From contig NW_019091377.1 of the NCBI RefSeq assembly GCF_001949145.1, forward strand, positions 1,197,021 to 1,261,020: DNA of 64,000 nt. The letters are read 5' to 3'. The translations under genes were made by a program, and so were the position numbers. The notes under the pieces are model-generated. The model ran no database searches. It saw only the letters and a program-made list of their open reading frames with translations, and was not told the origin of the DNA. This DNA is from Acanthaster planci. Its lineage: Eukaryota > Echinodermata > Asteroidea > Valvatida > Acanthasteridae. This document shows positions 61,739 to 64,000 of this stretch, one piece after another. How positions within the stretch are numbered: position 1 is the stretch's first letter; each line of letters starts with the position of its first letter.

Positions 61739-62307
61739 CTTAAAGGATCCAGGAAATGATTTTTCTTAGAATCACTTTTTGTGTATCTCTCTACTCTTTT
61801 TAAATGTTTGAAGACTGCCTTTTTTTGAGATACGTGAACTGAAAAGTGCACTTTTTAAACATTCCCAGATGACCAAGCATTTCTGGACAAGTGAGGGCGC
61901 TTTTTGATGTGAATCAAGGAAGGCAGGGTTCAGTTTGCATGTTTTCATGTTCAAAATGTGAACTCTAAATTTGCTGTCTGAAAAGATTTTGGGGAAGAGG
62001 TTATACTTGCATGTTTATTGCCATTTACTTACACAACAATAAATTGCCAAAGGAAATAAAATTTACGATAGCAGTGTTTAAAAAAATTGAGAAGTTTTCT
62101 GTGCACAAATCAATGCAACATTGAGGCTCAGTGCCTTGGACGACATCATAGTTTTGCTCATGAATATGAAAATGTGCATTAGCATAAAAACCAAAAAAAG
62201 CTCCAAAATATGGGTTAAAATTGCAAAACAAAATTTTGAATCAGATAAATTGAAACCCAAAGGTGCAATTTCAAGGGTTTTAATACAATTTAGTGATCCC
62301 TTTAAGC
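61739..62307. repeat. possible non-autonomous DNA element, family D, copy 2
   Basis: The left end ACTTAAAGGATCCAGG and the right end AGTGATCCCTTTAAG are imperfect inverted repeats about 570 bp apart. The right 140 bp match 35890-36085. The interior is AT-rich without a gene. The left boundary is less certain than the right. Confidence 0.45.
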
Positions 62308-63333
62308 ATTGTCGAAACACCTTCATGTTGGGTGCTCATGAAATAGTCTCTTTGATTCCCAGTGTGCTAGATTGCAGTGCATACCTCCCCCCTTTTGCCC
62401 GGATTGCAAATGCACATGTCCAGTGTCAGGTACAATGAGAAATGATAGACCAGTGATATTAACGTGTGTTTGTGCAGAGTTTGCCGTGGGCGTAAAACAA
62501 AACACTCAGGTCTGCTTACACCTGGCTTGCTGAATGGTGCGGTTCAGTTGTTCTCCTTATCCCCTCGCCCCCACCTCCCCTTAAGAAGGTCTCCCAAGAC
62601 ACCTTTTGCCGAGGACAATTACTGTCTGGTCCGAGAGCGTTCCACTCGCCCAGAATCTGCTGGGACACCTTTGGTGAAGGGATAGAATGGTCCGGAAGAC
62701 AAGATGACGCTTGTCAGACAACCCGCTCTATCGTGTCTCCGGTCCGTTTTTATTGCCTCCGATGTGAATGGACGTGTCAATTGATTGGGGTCGATGGTAC
62801 AGAAGACTGTCTTCTTATTTATGCAGTTGAGACTAAGGGATGGGGGGTCTTAGGGGGTGGAAGAATCATCAACACTGATCATTTATTCACCTATACATCG
62901 CTATGTCAAGGGTGCCTGGAACTCTTATACTTTTGGACTCAAATTACCATGTTGTATTGTTCTCTTTACAACATCTTAAGACTTGCCTTTAGAAGGTCAA
63001 AAACTCAACGGTTCGTGTCCTGTAGAAAAGTTACAGATGTCGTGGCTCAGCCTCAAATCTCACTAAATGAGTCTTTAGGAAGGTTTTCCATGTAAGTTCT
63101 TCTTGTAAAAGAGAACATACTCCTGTCCTCATTTTGATACATTACTCAATTTGACAACCTTGTCAATACGGAGATTATGAGGATGTGAAAATGATGGCAG
63201 TTCCTGTTGATTTCTGCTAGAAAGGGTTTGCTGATAGGCCCGACACTAAAAAGCAGCGCTGGTGACTTATGCCTCATTTTGTTGTGCTGAGTCACCATTG
63301 AGCATACCTCCTTTTTAATGGTTTAAATTGCAG
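62308..63333. other. intron, no exon called
   Basis: Frames at 62464-62685 and 62733-63095 are open, and the first has CpG and complex codons, but no acceptor/donor pair in a fitting phase was found. An exon converting phase 0 to phase 1 could hide here and would explain the phase mismatch at 63334. Confidence 0.4.
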
Positions 63334-63401
63334 AAAAAGTACGAAAAGTGGAAGCTAATTATCCACCAACTTACCGGCAGTCCCCATCTTTTGGTGTAGA
63401 G
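63334..63401 (+). CDS. internal coding exon (68 bp)
   Basis: The acceptor GGTTTAAATTGCAG and the donor GTAGAG|GTATGC flank 68 bp. Only the frame entered after two bases is open throughout; it encodes KVRKVEANYPPTYRQSPSFG then VE and leaves in phase 0. That frame would need one carried-over base from the previous exon, yet the nearest upstream exon ends in phase 0. One more A in the AAAAA run at 63334-63338 would make the exon 69 bp and phase 0/0 like its neighbours. The alternative is an unseen intervening exon. The peptide is Pro/Tyr/Ser-rich, looks disordered and is not recognised. Confidence 0.6.
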
Positions 63402-63663
63402 GTATGCAGTTCCATTATTTATTTGCACTGTAGTTCTCAAGTTTTGTCAGATGAAGTCACCTTAAAGTTACATAGTTTCCGTGTGCACTGAGAATCAGTG
63501 CACTCATGCCCGTGACTTTCAGTCTCTTTGGCACGCGAGCAAGTTAAAGACAAGCCCGTCGCAGTTTCTTACATAGCCCGTAGCTAACGCCTGATTCGAT
63601 TGACTGAGCTATCTGCATGTTGTACACGTTGACATAATTCAATTTAAAGCAGACGTTTTTCAG

Positions 63664-63800
63664 GACTCGATGGTAAGTGATGAGATTGTTGCCGAAAAAA
63701 CATTCCCCACAAAGATGTGCACGGGCCCCGTCTTCAATTCAACTGCTGAGTTGCATTCAAGGGAGAAAGGGAACCATACAGCATTACCTGATTCGAATCA
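63664..63800 (+). CDS. internal coding exon (137 bp) with an internal competing donor
   Basis: The acceptor AGCAGACGTTTTTCAG and the donor AATCA|GTAAGT flank a frame open in phase 0. It encodes DSMVSDEIVAEKTFPTKMCT, then GPVFNSTAELHSREKGNHTA, then LPDSN. It enters in phase 0, matching the exit of 63334-63401, and leaves in phase 2. ATG|GTAAGT at 63670-63678, nine bases in, is itself a consensus donor and could give a 9-base micro-exon form. The gene continues beyond the window. Function unknown. Confidence 0.65.
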
Positions 63801-64000
63801 GTAAGTAGGCAATGACACCTTTTGAAAATTGCTTTTGCCCCATGTAATTTCTTTCCTTCTGTCAGGAATGAAGTATGAGCAACTCTTGCTGCGAGCATTT
63901 TTCCTTCCCGTCTTTCTCAGATAAAGAGAGATAAGAAGCCAAGTTGTAGTAGATTTCTTTATTCAAGTCAATTACAAGTTCAATCAGAAGTTATATCACA
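63801..64000. other. intron
   Basis: This follows the donor at 63801. The last 45 bases (TTCAAGTCAATTACAAGTTC) resemble the CAAGTC-type dispersed repeat seen elsewhere in the window. Confidence 0.5.

Noticed and set aside
1-64000. CRISPR array or bacterial gene cluster
   Set aside because: The tandem arrays have no unique spacers, and the coding density and splice signals are eukaryotic.

Overview
This is animal nuclear genomic DNA from a draft assembly. Coding sequence is sparse and split by introns with GT/AG borders, there are many short dispersed repeats, and there is one 559-base gap of N. The self-complementary octamer TACATGTA and the words ACATGTAC and ACCGGTA recur throughout. Together with a fragment resembling the P2X7-like family that is abundant in marine invertebrates, this suggests a marine invertebrate, possibly a non-vertebrate deuterostome. 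The species cannot be fixed from the sequence. No bacterial-type operon, CRISPR array, rRNA gene or ordinary tRNA gene is visible.

The best coding evidence is a plus-strand gene running from about 25.3 kb past the right edge. A large exon (25331-26168, about 279 codons, rich in Ser, His and Lys) has clean splice sites. Further right are a CpG-rich probable promoter with a short first exon (about 56.46-56.84 kb) and three small exons (59778-59858, 63334-63401, 63664-63800). Almost all junctions are phase 0. I read this as one gene with a long upstream form and a short form that starts at an internal promoter with the N-myristoylation-like sequence MGNRSSKQ. I do not recognise the protein family, and the linkage of the exons is inference. 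A second, weaker first exon may lie near 40.6 kb.

A minus-strand gene probably occupies about 8-9.6 kb. One convincing exon (8079-8288), one likely small exon (8410-8480) and one open stretch (9227-9605) are visible. A separate plus-strand fragment at 58330-58542 looks like the first exon of a P2X7-like (LPYQFEP-type) gene or pseudogene and carries a one-base frameshift.

The rest is intron or intergenic DNA with many repeats. These include several families of short inverted-repeat elements, some with two copies in the window in opposite orientation (378-739 with 4990-5348; 21221-21377 with 60431-60565). There is also a tRNA-derived SINE pair (32229-32400, 61527-61665), long hairpins (3720-3893, 43583-43672) and tandem arrays at 15.7, 19.9, 35.9, 41.9, 44.4, 53.1 and 60.9 kb. 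No complete new multi-gene system is visible. The most notable items are the alternative-promoter gene with its putative myristoylated start, and the 32-bp array in which every unit carries two perfect palindromes.
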